Below, in pieces: positions 30,500 to 42,304 of a stretch of 64,000 nt of DNA. Both the position numbers and the translations under genes were made by a program. The notes under the pieces were generated by a model. It ran no database searches. It worked only from the letters and a program-made list of their open reading frames with translations, and had not been told where the DNA came from. The DNA comes from Rapana venosa (lineage: Eukaryota; Mollusca; Gastropoda; Neogastropoda; Muricidae), in the NCBI GenBank assembly GCA_028751875.1, contig CM054134.1:68792089-68856088 (forward strand), given 5' to 3'. The number at the start of each line of letters is the position of its first letter. Positions within the stretch are counted from its first letter, which is position 1.

Positions 30500-30682
30500 G
30501 TGTCTGCCTCTCTGCTCTACATTGTGTTGTTGTATTGTGTTGTGTTGAGCTGCATCGCAATGTATGCGTTGTGCTGTGTTGTGTGGTACTGTGTGTATTG
30601 TGTTGCACGCACGCACACACACACACGAACACACAAATGTTCCTGAATGCACACACATATATATGTATGTGCGCACGAACAC

Positions 30683-30717
<35 letters not shown>

Positions 30718-30744
30718 CAGAGAGAGAGAGAGAGAGACAGAGAA

Positions 30745-30815
<71 letters not shown>
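30500..30815 (+). repeat. TGTTG-, CA- and GA-type microsatellites
   Basis: TTGTG-like units at 30520-30605, short CA at 30606-30635, then GA with a (GAGACA)n part at 30683-30725 and pure GA to 30814. Confidence 0.9.
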
Positions 30816-30817
<2 letters not shown>

Positions 30818-30956
30818 CACGCAGGACAAACTGGCTATAAAAATCCATAAAAAGATGAGTGCGCCTGGAAATTAATCGCCTAATGCTAGATGAAAGGTTG
30901 TCTTGAACAAAAGAATAGGCACATCCAACGCCTCCTTTTCTTTCTATTTTTTATTT

Positions 30957-31335
30957 TTGTTGCTCAGCTAGAGCTTCGAGATCTACCACTGGTGAGATTT
31001 AGCGTATGCGACCATTTTTGCCTGCCATTATGGTAGCCGCATTCTTACTTTGGGCATGATGTCTAAACGCAGTACTGTGGTACCTGTGTGCGTGCGGGGT
31101 TGTTTGTTTTTTTACCAGCTCACTATGGCCTACTCTTCTAAAACGCTCACGGGACTTCGGTTTATCGTCTGATCCGAAGGACTTTCGGGGAAGTGGCGTC
31201 GGCACTGATGTTTAATTTCATGGTGGGGAAAAATCACCTTGAACAAGGTGTCTGGGTGGATAACCTAGGATACTGATCCCCGAGTCGTCAGATTACGAGC
31301 GCAACACTCAGCGCAACTACCAGACAACCCCCCGT
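30957..31335 (-). mobile_element. SINE-B 3' part joined to decayed SINE-A
   Basis: 30957-31085 SINE-B ('agctagagcttcgagatcta', 'tggtagccgcattcttactt'); 31090-31335 SINE-A without its 3' end ('tcactatggcctactcttct', 'gagtcgtcagattacgagcg'). Confidence 0.65.
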
Positions 31336-31386
31336 CCCGCCCCGCCCCCGCGCTTCCCCCTCTCCCCCACACACACCACTACTACC

Positions 31387-31417
<31 letters not shown>

Positions 31418-31984
31418 GAAGGGCTTCTGTTCGCTACAAAGGGATCTCTGAAGAGTGATGGTAAAAAGGAACACGTGTCTGACAAGGTATCAAACATCAC
31501 AGACACTGAGCACATCACCCATGATCCTATGCCCCCAGGCCAGGGCTAACCAACAGTGTACTTACTAATCAACGCCAGGACCTCTCCAATTCTACTGAGG
31601 AAAGAAAACTATATTGGTATAGTCACAGAACAAGGTGAACGAGGCCCCAATGGCCTTCCTTGAAAATAATTCCTCAGGGAACTCTGGAGAAGGGTAAGTG
31701 TGTGGGTGTGTGACTGGGGGGGGGGGGGGGGGGAGGGGGACGCTGAAATAAGAATGGCAGGGTAGACAGAAAAAACCCCAAACCCCCATCCCTTCCCCCC
31801 AACCACTCAAAATCAACAACCCCCATCCTCTCAACAACCAGAACGAAACTTAACTCCAAAACAAAACGATGGACGGAGAGCATTTGGACAGGAAAAAACC
31901 ATGTGCCGCTATTGTACAGCAGTAGGGATAAATGGAAGAATCTGGTGACCGGCTCTTCAGTGCTGTGCCCACCGAATCATTAGC
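31336..31984. other. No gene; C and G homopolymer runs
   Basis: C run at 31388-31417 and G run at 31718-31733; otherwise unassigned. Confidence 0.4.
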
Positions 31985-32204
31985 AGGTTAATGGAAGAAG
32001 AGGAGGTGAAGAGACCCGATGTTAAGAGAGAGGAGATGGAAAGACCTAATACTAAGAAAGAGGAGATAGAGAGACCCAATACTAAGAAAGAGGAGATGGA
32101 GAGACCCAATACTAAGAAAGAGGAGATGGAGAGACCCAATACTAAAAAAAGGGGATGGAGAGACCCAAAACTAAGAAAGAAGAGATAGAGAGACCCAATA
32201 CTAT

Positions 32205-32248
32205 GAAATTAAAAAAATTCCATCACCCTGCCAAAGTGTATAACGTGT

Positions 32249-32290
<42 letters not shown>

Positions 32291-32432
32291 GTGTGTGTGT
32301 GTGTGTGTGTTTTGTGTGCGCATTTGGACTTGTTAGAACTATTACTTGCTATTGGTTGCATGACTGTGTAAGAATGAGTTGAGTATAAGCGCTTTGATTT
32401 GTCTGTGCAAGATACAGCGCTATATAAATTCC

Positions 32433-32476
<44 letters not shown>
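32205..32476 (+). mobile_element. Family F tail with (GT)n inside the array
   Basis: GT run at 32253-32315, then 'agcgctttgatttgtctgtg', 'gcgctatataaattcc' and (ATT)n to 32475. This is the sense orientation of the family F tail. Confidence 0.75.
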
Positions 32477-32477
<1 letters not shown>

Positions 32478-32739
32478 ATGGAAAGCCCCAATACTAAGAG
32501 GAGATGGAGAGACCCAATTCTAAGGAAGAGGAGATGGAGAGACCAAATACTAAGATGAGATGGAGAGGCCCAATATTAAAGAGATGGAGAGGCCTAATTC
32601 TAAAGAAGATGAGATGGAGAGACCCAATACTAAAGAAGAGGAGATGGAGAGACCCAATACTAAAGAAGAGGAGATGAAGAGACCAAATACTAGTTGGGAG
32701 ATGGGGGGACCCAATACTAAGAGATGGAGAGACCCAATA

Positions 32740-33795
32740 CTAAGAGGAGATGGAGAGACCCAATACTAAGAGGAGATGGAGAGACCCAATACTAAGAGGA
32801 GATGGAGAGACCCAATACTAAGAGGAGATGGAGAGAGGAGATGGAGAGACCCAATACTAAGAGATGGAGAGACCCAATACTAAGAGGAGATGGAAAGACC
32901 CAATACTAAGAAAGAGGAGATGGAAAGACCCAATACTAAGAAAGAGGAGATGGAAAGACCAATACTAAGAAAGAGGAGATGGAAAGACCCAATACTAAGG
33001 AAGAGGAGATGGAAAGACCCAATACTAAGAAAGAGGAGATGAAAAGACCCAATACTAAGGAAGAGGAGATGGAGAGACCCAAATACTAAGGAAGGTGAAA
33101 TGGAGAGACCCAATACTAAGGAAGAGGAGATGGAGAGACCCAATACTAAGGAAGAGGAGATGGAGAGACCCAATACTAAGGAAGAGGAGATGGAGAGACT
33201 CAATACTAAGGAAGAGGAGATGGAGAGACCCAATACTAAGGAAGAGGAGATGGAGAGACCCAATACTAAAGAAGAGGAGATGGAGAGACCCAATACTAAG
33301 GAAGAGGAGATGGAGAGACTCAATACTTTTTAACATTTTAAAATATTTTATTCTTGTATATCGAGGATAATGGAATAAGCACTTGTGTGCTTTTTTACAT
33401 CCAGTCCCCGTGTGTATGTGGTTTTGTAAATTATGTCATCTGTTCCCACTGGCACACAATGGCCTACTCTTTCGAAAAACGGAACAGGATTTAACATGAG
33501 CGCAAGATGTTCTGCGTACTAAGAGATGGAGAGACCCAATACTAAGAGATGGAGAGACCCAATACTAAGGAAGAGGAGATGGAGAGACTCAATACTAAGG
33601 AAGAGGAGATGGAGAGACCCAATACTAAGGAAGAGGAGATGGAGAGACCCAATACTAAGAGATGGAGAGACCCAATACTAAGAGGAGATGGAGAGACCCA
33701 ATTCTAAGGAAGAGGAGATGGAGAGACCCAATACTAAGGAGAGGAGATGGAGAGACCCAATACTAAGAGGAGATGGAGAGACCCAATACTAAGAG
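32740..33795 (+). repeat. Higher-order unit, first copy
   Basis: Matches 33760-34815 at a fixed offset of 1,022 bp over nearly all positions, including the SINE-A fragment at 33325-33520. Differences include a missing c near 32959 and an extra a near 33082. Confidence 0.85.
33325..33520 (-). mobile_element. SINE-A 3' fragment inside the array, copy 1
   Basis: 'tttttaacattttaaaatat', 'tatcgaggataatggaataa' to 'gcgcaagatgttctgcgtac', where it fuses directly into an array unit (tactaagagatgg). Confidence 0.9.
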
Positions 33796-34346
33796 GAGAT
33801 GGAGAGACCCAATACTAAGAGGAGATGGAGAGACCAATACTAAGAGGAGATGGAGAGAGGAGATGGAGAGACCCAATACTAAGAGATGGAGAGACCCAAT
33901 ACTAAGAGGAGATGGAAAGACCCAATACTAAGAAAGAGGAGATGGAAAGACCCAATACTAAGAAAGAGGAGATGGAAAGACCCAATACTAAGAAAGAGGA
34001 GATGGAAAGACCCAATACTAAGGAAGAGGAGATGGAAAGACCCAATACTAAGAAAGAGGAGATGAAAAGACCCAATACTAAGGAAGAGGAGATGGAGAGA
34101 CCCAATACTAAGGAAGGTGAAATGGAGAGACCCAATACTAAGGAAGAGGAGATGGAGAGACCCAATACTAAGGAAGAGGAGATGGAGAGACCCAATACTA
34201 AGGAAGAGGAGATGGAGAGACTCAATACTAAGGAAGAGGAGATGGAGAGACCCAATACTAAGGAAGAGGAGATGGAGAGACCCAATACTAAAGAAGAGGA
34301 GATGGAGAGACCCAATACTAAGGAAGAGGAGATGGAGAGACTCAAT

Positions 34347-34542
34347 ACTTTTTAACATTTTAAAATATTTTATTCTTGTATATCGAGGATAATGGAATAA
34401 GCACTTGTGTGCTTTTTTACATCCAGTCCCCGTGTGTATGTGGTTTTGTAAATTATGTCATCTGTTCCCACTGGCACACAATGGCCTACTCTTTCGAAAA
34501 ACGGAACAGGATTTAACATGAGCGCAAGATGTTCTGCGTACT
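34347..34542 (-). mobile_element. SINE-A 3' fragment inside the array, copy 2
   Basis: Base-for-base copy of 33325-33520 with identical junctions on both sides, so it arose by duplication of the array segment, not by a second insertion. Confidence 0.9.
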
Positions 34543-35437
34543 AAGAGATGGAGAGACCCAATACTAAGAGATGGAGAGACCCAATACTAAGGAAGAGGAG
34601 ATGGAGAGACTCAATACTAAGGAAGAGGAGATGGAGAGACCCAATACTAAGGAAGAGGAGATGGAGAGACCCAATACTAAGAGATGGAGAGACCCAATAC
34701 TAAGAGGAGATGGAGAGACCCAATTCTAAGGAAGAGGAGATGGAGAGACCCAATACTAAGGAGAGGAGATGGAGAGACCCAATACTAAGAGGAGATGGAG
34801 AGACCCAATTCTAAGGAAGAGGAGATGGAGAGACCCAATACTAAGAGGAGATAGAGAGACCCAATTCTAAGGAAGAGGAGATGGAGAGACCCAATACTAA
34901 GAGGAGATGGAGAGATCCAATTCTAAGAGGAGATGGAGAGACCCAATTCTAAGGAAGAGGAGATGGAGAGACCCAACACTAAGAGGAGATGGAGAGACCC
35001 AATTCTAAGAAAGAGGAGATGGAGAGACCCAATTCTAAGGAAGAGGAGATGGAGAGACCCAATTCTAAGGAAGAGGAGACGGAGAGACCCAATTCTAAGG
35101 AAGAGGAGATGGAGAGACCCAATTCTAAGGAAGAGGAGATGTAGAGACCCAATACTACGGAAGAGAAGAGATGGAGAGACCCAATTCTAAGGAAGAGGAG
35201 ATGTAGAGACCCAATACTACGGAAGAGAAGAGATGGAGAGACCCAATTCTAAGGGAGAGGAGATGGAGAGACCCAATTCTAAGGAAGAGGAGATGGAGAG
35301 ACCCAATACTACGGAAGAGAAGAGATGGAGAGACCCAATACTACGGAAGAGAAGAGATGGAGAGACTCCAAACTAAGGAAGAGGAGATGGAGAGACCCAA
35401 TACTAAGGAAGAGGAGATGGAGAGACCCAATACTAAG

Positions 35438-36029
35438 GTGTCTTCATCATGGACGCGAACTGGAGAGCGTTGCTGACATGACCTGTCAAAGATGACAGAT
35501 ATCTAGGTCTTCAGATTCCTGTCGAGGCTGGCCAAAAAGGAAAACAATCAAACAAAACAAAAACAATAAAAAGCTGTGAGAAAAAAGAGCACAGTAGGTT
35601 ACAGACCTGTCCTATGTTCCCAACCTGCAATTTGCAATATCATTCTCATCCTTATCTTCCTGCAATTCACAAGGGGGGAAGAAAAAATGTTGATGAAACA
35701 GTGCCCTCTGTGTCATGGGACTTCGGTTTCGGTCGCTCACCCACCCACTTTCCCACCAGTGACCGGGTCAGGTCAAAGTCTGTAGAATCTGCTGATTCAT
35801 GAAGGCATGTTACTGCTGAGGGAGGAGGGTGGAGTGGGGGGGGGGGAGGGAGGATAGGGGGGTGGCCGGGGAGAGGGGGCGATGGGGCCAGACATGGTGA
35901 TGTTCATGAGGTCAGAGTGAAGTTCTTACTTTTTTCTGGCTCTCATACTGTTTTCCTACCAACAAGTATCCCCACAACACAAGAGTTTCGCATCTCTTGT
36001 AGGGCTCGTTGGGGCACTGCACTGTACTT
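35438..36029. other. No gene; G-rich stretch
   Basis: Unassigned. G-rich at 35815-35885. 'gaccgggtcaggtcaaag' and similar do not resolve to a known element. Confidence 0.4.
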
Positions 36030-36177
36030 TTTTCAGGCTGGGTCTGTTGAGCAAGTTGAACCCGGCGGAGCCCATCCTTGTTAAGTCTAAGGTGCATGCT
36101 GGGTATGCTTGTGTTTCCGCGACCCACTGGAAGCTTACATGAATTACGAGCTCTTTAACGTGTCTTATTTGATCTTC

Positions 36178-36275
<98 letters not shown>

Positions 36276-36395
36276 GAGGCAACCAATACACTGGCAGATC
36301 TGCACATTCAGTTATCCCGGGAGATCGTAAACATCCCCACCTTTAATAATTTACCAAACACATCTGCCGAGATTCGAACCCACGACTTCATGGAC
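36030..36395 (-). mobile_element. SINE-B copy with expanded internal (CA)n
   Basis: 'gtgcatgctgggtatgcttg', 'attacgagctctttaacgtg', a CA block at 36184-36276, 'ggcagatctgcacattcagt', 'gggagatcgtaaacatcccc', and the head complement 'gagattcgaacccacgactt'. The CA block grew from the 'tatacacac' site where the copy at 15212 was also hit. Confidence 0.75.
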
Positions 36396-36666
36396 TCACA
36401 GGGACGGAAATCAAACTGACATCAGACATACGAGACGACTTGGCTTCATGGTGCTCAAAGTCCTAAGGTTGCAGGGTTCGAATCTGGGTGTAGGCAGACA
36501 ACAAAGGCAGCAGCAGAAATGGATGCAGAGCTCGTGGTCTGATTGCCACCTGGCCCCCTTTGAGTATAGTTAGCTCAAGGCTGAAATACTGGCTAGGAGA
36601 TGAGGGCTTCTTCTCTTCAGCCTTCTGCTGTCCAGATTTCTCCATACAGCTTCTGTTTCCTTCTCT
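36396..36666. other. No gene; possible tRNA-like relic
   Basis: 'gcagggttcgaatctggg' near 36471 is B-box-like, but no full element is resolved. Confidence 0.35.
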
Positions 36667-36862
36667 AATAATAATATATGGAATTTATATAGCGCTGAAT
36701 CTTGTAAAAAAACAAAACAAATCTAGTAGTTGGCTGAGTAGGGTAGCGTCCTACGTACGCCAAAAAAGTATATTCCAAAGTCGGATTGCGGCTACCTTAA
36801 TGGTGGGTAAAAGCGGTTACACATACGGAAAATCTCACCATCCACTCGGCCAAGCCTAAGCT
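36667..36862. mobile_element. Family F tail (-) then SINE-B 3' part (+)
   Basis: 36667-36725: 'atatatggaatttatatagc', 'gctgaatcttgtaaa'. 36765-36862: 'aaagtcggattgcggctacc', 'ggaaaatctcaccatcc'. Confidence 0.65.
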
Positions 36863-36865
36863 TGA

Positions 36866-36925
<60 letters not shown>

Positions 36926-36946
36926 AGGGGGGGGGGAGAGAGGGGA

Positions 36947-36979
<33 letters not shown>

Positions 36980-36986
36980 GAGAGGC

Positions 36987-37018
<32 letters not shown>

Positions 37019-37030
37019 GGAGAGAGAGAG

Positions 37031-37095
<65 letters not shown>
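36866..37095 (+). repeat. (GA)n tract, about 230 bp
   Basis: GA with GG and ACA interruptions. It ends 'gagatcgttactggataatt', the same border as the units at 39228 onward. Confidence 0.95.
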
Positions 37096-37097
<2 letters not shown>

Positions 37098-37269
37098 GTT
37101 ACTGGATAATTTTAAAGGAGTTGTTTCAGAAGTTACTGATGTTGATTAGCGTTTTGTTGTACTGTGTAGTTCCGAAATAAAAACTGTTGTCAGCGTTTCT
37201 CTCGCCTTCCTGCTATGTGGTGTTTTTTTTTTCCTTGAGGGGGGAAGGAGTTTCTATCTTTAAGATCAG
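37096..37269. other. Flank of the GA tract, no gene
   Basis: Begins with the 'gatcgttactg' motif shared with 39231; otherwise unassigned. Confidence 0.4.
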
Positions 37270-37515
37270 AGATAGTAGGCTACTTTATGATCAGGCACGG
37301 AGCATACCTTCAACATTCACTGGCGCGCGCGTGTATATGCATAACCGTAAGCGAAAACGATGGGAAGACAACATCTGAGAGTGGACTGGCCTTGAGTGGA
37401 ACGACTTGCTACGGAAAGCAGAGGACCGCTGGGAAGTGGAGGAAGCTGGTTGCAAAATCTTCATTAGTGCTCCCACAGTCCATGGGATTTCGAGATAGGG
37501 GAAGGTGAAGGCACA
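37270..37515 (+). pseudogene. RTE-type LINE, C-terminal end of ORF
   Basis: 'RKRKRWEDNI', then a stop, then 'EWTGLEWNDLLRKAEDR' and, in another frame, 'GKWRKLVAKSS' make up the familiar C-terminal end of an RTE-clade ORF. A LINE tail with 'ggtgaaggcac' follows. It is a frameshifted fragment. Confidence 0.65.
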
Positions 37516-37519
37516 CGTG

Positions 37520-37799
37520 TATAGGCGAACACACACGTACACACGCACGCACACACACAGACACACAAGAGACATATACACACGCACACACTCACAAAAC
37601 ACACTCACTCTAACGGAGACAGACAGACAGACAGATAGACAGACACACACACACACACACATAAACACACTTACACACACAACTCATACAAACACACACG
37701 CACACACACTCATACAAACACACACGTACGCACGCACACAATTTCTGCATGACATATATTCTTTACTTCCCCACAGTGACTGATCTCTCTCTCTCCTTC

Positions 37800-37876
<77 letters not shown>

Positions 37877-37929
37877 CACACACACACACACGTACACACA
37901 CACACACACACACACACACTGTACACCAC

Positions 37930-37996
<67 letters not shown>

Positions 37997-38030
37997 TACA
38001 CACTGTACACACACACACACACACACACAC

Positions 38031-38075
<45 letters not shown>
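37520..38075 (+). repeat. CA-rich compound microsatellites
   Basis: Impure CA with (ACAG)n at 37617-37645, then long CA at 37801-38072 containing two spaced 'cactgtacac' interruptions (near 37917 and 37992-38008). Confidence 0.93.
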
Positions 38076-38076
<1 letters not shown>

Positions 38077-38562
38077 GAACGAAAAATCGACAGCTGTCAA
38101 CGACTGCTATACATCACTATAACACATTAGCTTACAGGTTTTAACAAAGCCAGAGGAGAGACCATCAATATGATAACATCCACTAACACACCTTTCTACT
38201 TTACCATAATGCAGCCTTTAACTCGACTATTCTTCATTTTGTAACTCGTCTGACACTAACATGTTCACCTTTTGAAGAGTTTTACTGATTTTTTCCCCCA
38301 CTCCGATGTTGTATTTGTACAAAATTGCGCCTGCGCTTGTAATTTTTAGACACGGCTTTGTTCAAATCGTTCAGAACACATTGGGGATTACCTATTCACC
38401 TATCTACCCACTGTCCAACTTGTGCATGTACACGTCCACGCGTACATCATTACTGAATTCTTACCCGGGGTACCTGCTAGGCAGAACAAGGACGCGACAT
38501 AAGGGTAGGAAAAGGCTGCGTGCTTCAGGATTTTAACGTGTGGATCTGTAGTTTAATAGAGG

Positions 38563-38567
<5 letters not shown>
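38076..38567. other. No gene or repeat recognised
   Basis: Unique-looking sequence without domain-bearing frames. Confidence 0.4.
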
Positions 38568-38615
<48 letters not shown>

Positions 38616-38780
38616 AATTGTGTGTATGATGTATGTGTGTGCGTGCGTGCGTGTGTATGTGTGCGTGCGTGTCAAGTCAAGTCAAGTCAAAAACACTTTA
38701 ATCATCCCATGAAGGGCAATTACAATACTGAAAGGCACATTGATACCTACAATGATCTCACAAGACACAAGAAAAATACA
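38568..38780. repeat. (GT)n then element 3' end with (GTCAA)n
   Basis: GT at 38568-38670, then 'gtcaagtcaagtcaagtcaa' and 'acactttaatcatcccatga'. On the minus strand this reads as an element 3' end finishing in (TTGAC)n. Confidence 0.7.
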
Positions 38781-39094
38781 TTTAAGATTGTTATAAACAT
38801 TCCAAGATTGCTTAAATTTTTTTTTATCATACACAAACACAAGTGCGTGTGTGTATGCGTGTGTGTGTTGTGTTGTGTTGTGCTTGTTAATGTGTGTTTA
38901 ACAAATGTTACCTTTGATCACGTGGGTTCGAATTGATATATGTCTATATCTTAGTAGTTGTTTGGATATGTTTTAATCACTGCAAACAAAATTTCCTTTA
39001 ATAGAGGATGATAAATAAAAAGAATTGAACTGAATGGAATTGAATTGATAGAGGTATGTTTTGTCTGTGTGCAATGCACGTGTGTGGGTGTGTT
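38781..39094. other. No gene; short GT patches
   Basis: AT-rich. 'aaataaaaagaattgaactg' near 39013 resembles an element tail. Confidence 0.35.
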
Positions 39095-39118
39095 TGCCTA
39101 GAGAGAGAGAGAGAGAGA

Positions 39119-39213
<95 letters not shown>

Positions 39214-39400
39214 TGAACGAGAGAGAGAGAGATCGTTACTGAATTATTTATTATTTTAAATTCGCAAAGATAAAAGGTTTTAGGCCAGCCCTGGTCTTAC
39301 GACAGAGAGACAGAGAGAGACAGAGAGACACAGAGAGAGAGATCTTCACTGAATGATTTAAAATTCGCAAAGATAATAGATTTTAGGCCAACCCTGGTCT

Positions 39401-39444
<44 letters not shown>

Positions 39445-39617
39445 TTAATGAATGGTCTTAAAATCGCAAATAGAAAAGATTTTAAAGCTAAGCCTAGTCT
39501 TACAGTAAAGAGAGAGAGAGGGGGAGGGGGGGGGGGAGAGAGAGAGGGGAGAAAGAGATTTAATACATGGTCTTTAATTCGTAAGGATATAGGCTCAGGC
39601 CAACCCTAGTTTCACAA
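39095..39617 (+). repeat. Four units of GA tract plus 60-bp spacer
   Basis: After GA at 39095-39230, four spacers (39231, 39341, 39440, 39556) share 'gatctttactgaatg', 'aaaattcgcaaagata', 'ttttaggccaaccctggtct' and 'tac', each separated by a GA/GACA tract. Spacing is 99-116 bp. Confidence 0.88.
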
Positions 39618-39746
39618 TCGGTCTGGGAGGGCTACTATACGGGAGATGTAATGGGTAGACTTCAGTAGAGACTTGAGAAAGATGACGAACGCTGGTGGCA
39701 CTATTTGGAGCTCCTGCTACCGCTGACAGCGGCAATGAAGACAGAT
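39618..39746. other. Unassigned
   Basis: Short stretch between the GA array and an inverted LINE tail. Confidence 0.3.
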
Positions 39747-39832
39747 GACAGATGGTTCACCTTCACCTTCACCTATCCCCTAGTCCCTTGGACCGTGAGG
39801 GCACCACTAAAGATTTTGCAACCAGCTTAAAA
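39747..39832 (-). mobile_element. Inverted RTE-type LINE tail
   Basis: 'ttcaccttcaccttcaccta', 'gtcccttggaccgtgagg', 'gattttgcaaccagctt' are the reverse complement of the tail at 29440-29530. Confidence 0.65.
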
Positions 39833-40194
39833 TTTAAAAAAAACAGACAGTTACTGTATTTTAATAAAACGGCTTCACTGGCAGTCTTGCTGCCAACAGT
39901 TTTATTCATATCACTTCCGCTTCCGGCAAGTAACTCCAGAGTTACCCCTCTTCCATTCCTTCCCTTCCTCCCTGTTCCCCTATCTCACCGATTTACACCT
40001 AAGTGAATTGTTCTTTACTCAGTTGTCTTCTTCATTCTGGACTGCTGTAAATAGTAATCCCCCCCCCCCCCCCTTCCCCAACACCAACAAAAATCGAACG
40101 GAAGTTACCATACTAATTATTCATTGTGTGCCTGGTCTAGTTCCTGATTTTTTCCCAATAATATTTGCTAAGCTGGCCGCGTGCGCATGCATGC
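39833..40194. other. No gene; C run
   Basis: C run at 40060-40073; otherwise unassigned. Confidence 0.4.
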
Positions 40195-40200
40195 GAGTAC

Positions 40201-40236
<36 letters not shown>

Positions 40237-40395
40237 TGCGTACGCGCGCGTGCGTACATGTGTGTGTGAGTGAGTGTGTGTGTGAGTGTGTTGTGTGTGC
40301 GTGAGTGTGTGTGTTTTGTATATTCATGTGTGCGTGCGTACGCGCGCGCGCGTATGTGTGTGCATGTGTGCGCGCGCGCGCGTGCGCGTGCTGCA
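40195..40395 (+). repeat. GT/CG tracts
   Basis: GT at 40203-40234 and impure GT to 40320. CG-rich cores occur at about 40338-40350 and 40371-40386. Confidence 0.9.
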
Positions 40396-41086
40396 TATCA
40401 GTGGGTCTATTTGCATAGATGACAGACATACATCCATGCATATTGACACACGCGAGCATGCATGCTTGCTTTGTTGTTGTTGTTGTTGACTTCAATTTTA
40501 CCTCTGTTCACTTCTAGAGATATTAGACCGAACATGCCTGCTTGCTTACTTACACCTACATTGTGCATATTCTCACCCCTGCCCTCGTCATAATATAGCC
40601 TTACCTTTTTCGTTCGTTTTCTGTACGTCATGAAGAGACAGCTTCAGCCTGACTTGATGAAGCACACTCCGAAACACGTCACTGATCCTCAATCACTGAT
40701 CACCTGACAAGGGGACCTGTAGACTAGGCTGACACATCCCCCCTACAGGTCACCCTCCGTGTGTGTCATTTGTCGCTGGATTGTCAAAATTATCGCCTTC
40801 ACTACTGCTCGCTTTGCCGTGTGAACTGGATCACCAACATCAGTTTGCTAATGTACTGCTGTTGTACTTCAAGGTGATAATCATTTTTTTAGTTGAGTGG
40901 TGTGTATAGTATGGGTAACTGTACGTGTCAAACCGTCGGTCGGATTATTATCTTTTTTTAAAAGAAAGAAAGTTGGTGCTTTTTATGAAGAAAAACGTTT
41001 GCGAAGTGTTCTTCCCCCACTTAGCGTACTTAAATTTTTTTGCTGTATTTCAAGATGATGAATAAAAGAAAACTTCAGCAGTTATA
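40396..41086. other. No gene or repeat recognised
   Basis: Unique-looking. 'aagcacactccgaaacacgt' and its surroundings were inspected on both strands without finding a domain. Confidence 0.4.
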
Positions 41087-41170
41087 ATAATAATAATAAT
41101 AAAAAAAAAATAATAATAAGAATAATAAAAATGTATGGAATTTATATAGCGTTGAATCTTGTAAAGTTAA
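41087..41170 (-). repeat. Family F tail with (ATT)n
   Basis: Impure AAT run, then 'gtatggaatttatatagcgt' and 'tgaatcttgtaaag'. Confidence 0.7.
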
Positions 41171-41555
41171 AACAATTGCTGGTGTTAATAGGCCTTCATC
41201 CGTATCGTGATTTCTTTATTGCAGAAAATTGTTGTGGTCCATACAGGAAAACAGGATTACATACAAGAGTCTTGTGAAAGGACTCTCCAAGCTTAAAGAA
41301 CTGATGCTTTGGGGGTAAAAAAAAAAAAAAGGTCAAACATCATTTCAGAATGAACAGGGAAACTGTATGCAGAGACCCAGGCTTTGGCTCACAACCGCCG
41401 TAAATTGAAGAATTTTATAAGAGTTCTTCAGTGTGCCATCCAAATGGCTCCTAACAGAGTTAAGGGGGAAAAAGAAAAGCAAGCAAGAAAGAAAGATAGA
41501 CAGAAAAATTGTTGTGGTTGGTATCCAAATTTGCCTATTGATTATACAGAAATGA
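41171..41555. other. No gene recognised
   Basis: A-rich patches; no exon signal. Confidence 0.35.
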
Positions 41556-41559
41556 AGCA

Positions 41560-41692
41560 TAATGCTATCCCCGAAGCTGAGATGCGGTTACCTTCGTGGT
41601 GGCAAAAAAATCCGGTCGCATACACAAAAAATGAAAATCTCACCATTGGTAAACCTCAGAGTTATGGCCGAGGAGCGAAAAAACAAAACAAC
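41560..41692 (+). mobile_element. SINE-B 3' part
   Basis: 'gaagctgagatgcggttacc', 'aaatctcaccattggtaaac', 'cagagttatggccgaggagc', then an A-rich tail. Confidence 0.65.
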
Positions 41693-41979
41693 AAAAAACC
41701 CCACCATAATGCTGTTTTAAAAGTTTAGGCTGTTTTGGACGATAACGAAAGTCAACTCACGGTCTTATATAAACGAGAAAATACAGTTTTTGATGTTATT
41801 GTTCTCCCATAGCATGCAGTGGATTGCTTGATAGTGGCATCAGTCACCCTGCAATACCGTTCCCCTGCAGGTAAAAAATCCCACTTGAAACCCAGTGCAA
41901 TTCGTTTGTTCCGCTGGCGAAATGTTATCTGTATGTGTGAACCCCTACAGGTACACACGTCAACAGGGGAAAGTCATAG

Positions 41980-42038
41980 CTGCGTGTGTGTGTGTGTGTA
42001 TGTGTGTGTGTATGTGTGTGTGTGTGTGTGTGTGTTGC

Positions 42039-42085
<47 letters not shown>

Positions 42086-42145
42086 TGTGTGTTTCTTTTT
42101 CCTTGTCTGTGTAGAGAACTATTTGCATCTACACACACACACACA
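41980..42145 (+). repeat. (GT)n tract and short (CA)n
   Basis: GT at 41983-42090 with an internal 'gtgttgcgtgcgtg', then CA at 42131-42146. Confidence 0.93.
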
Positions 42146-42304
42146 ACACGGTCTCATCTAATAGACTAGCACCCAGGCCACAACCACAAACACCAACTTC
42201 AACACAACATTAAACAACAACAACACATATTACGCCCTAACCTTACCTGATTCACCCTTTCAGACCAGTCAGGGGACCCACTTTCTGTGTCACTAGTAGT
42301 CATG

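Larger units (their letters stand above)
31985..35437 (+). repeat. 3.45-kb minisatellite, about 30-bp unit
   Basis: The dominant unit is 30 bp (gaggagatggagagacccaa, then tactaaggaa). Shorter 21-24-bp forms lack 'gaag' or 'ggaagag'. Unit types are clustered: gaaag/gaga, aatact/aattct, and gtagag/tacgg near the right end. It is interrupted by foreign DNA at 32205-32476, 33325-33520 and 34347-34542. Because 30 is a multiple of 3, long frames stay open on both strands (10-residue repeats such as MERPNTKEEE). There is no other sign of a gene. Confidence 0.95.

Noticed and set aside
33902..34355. 147-residue proteins of 10-residue repeats on either strand
   Set aside because: The 30-bp period keeps frames open on both strands equally, with no start context or flanking exon, so coding cannot be claimed.
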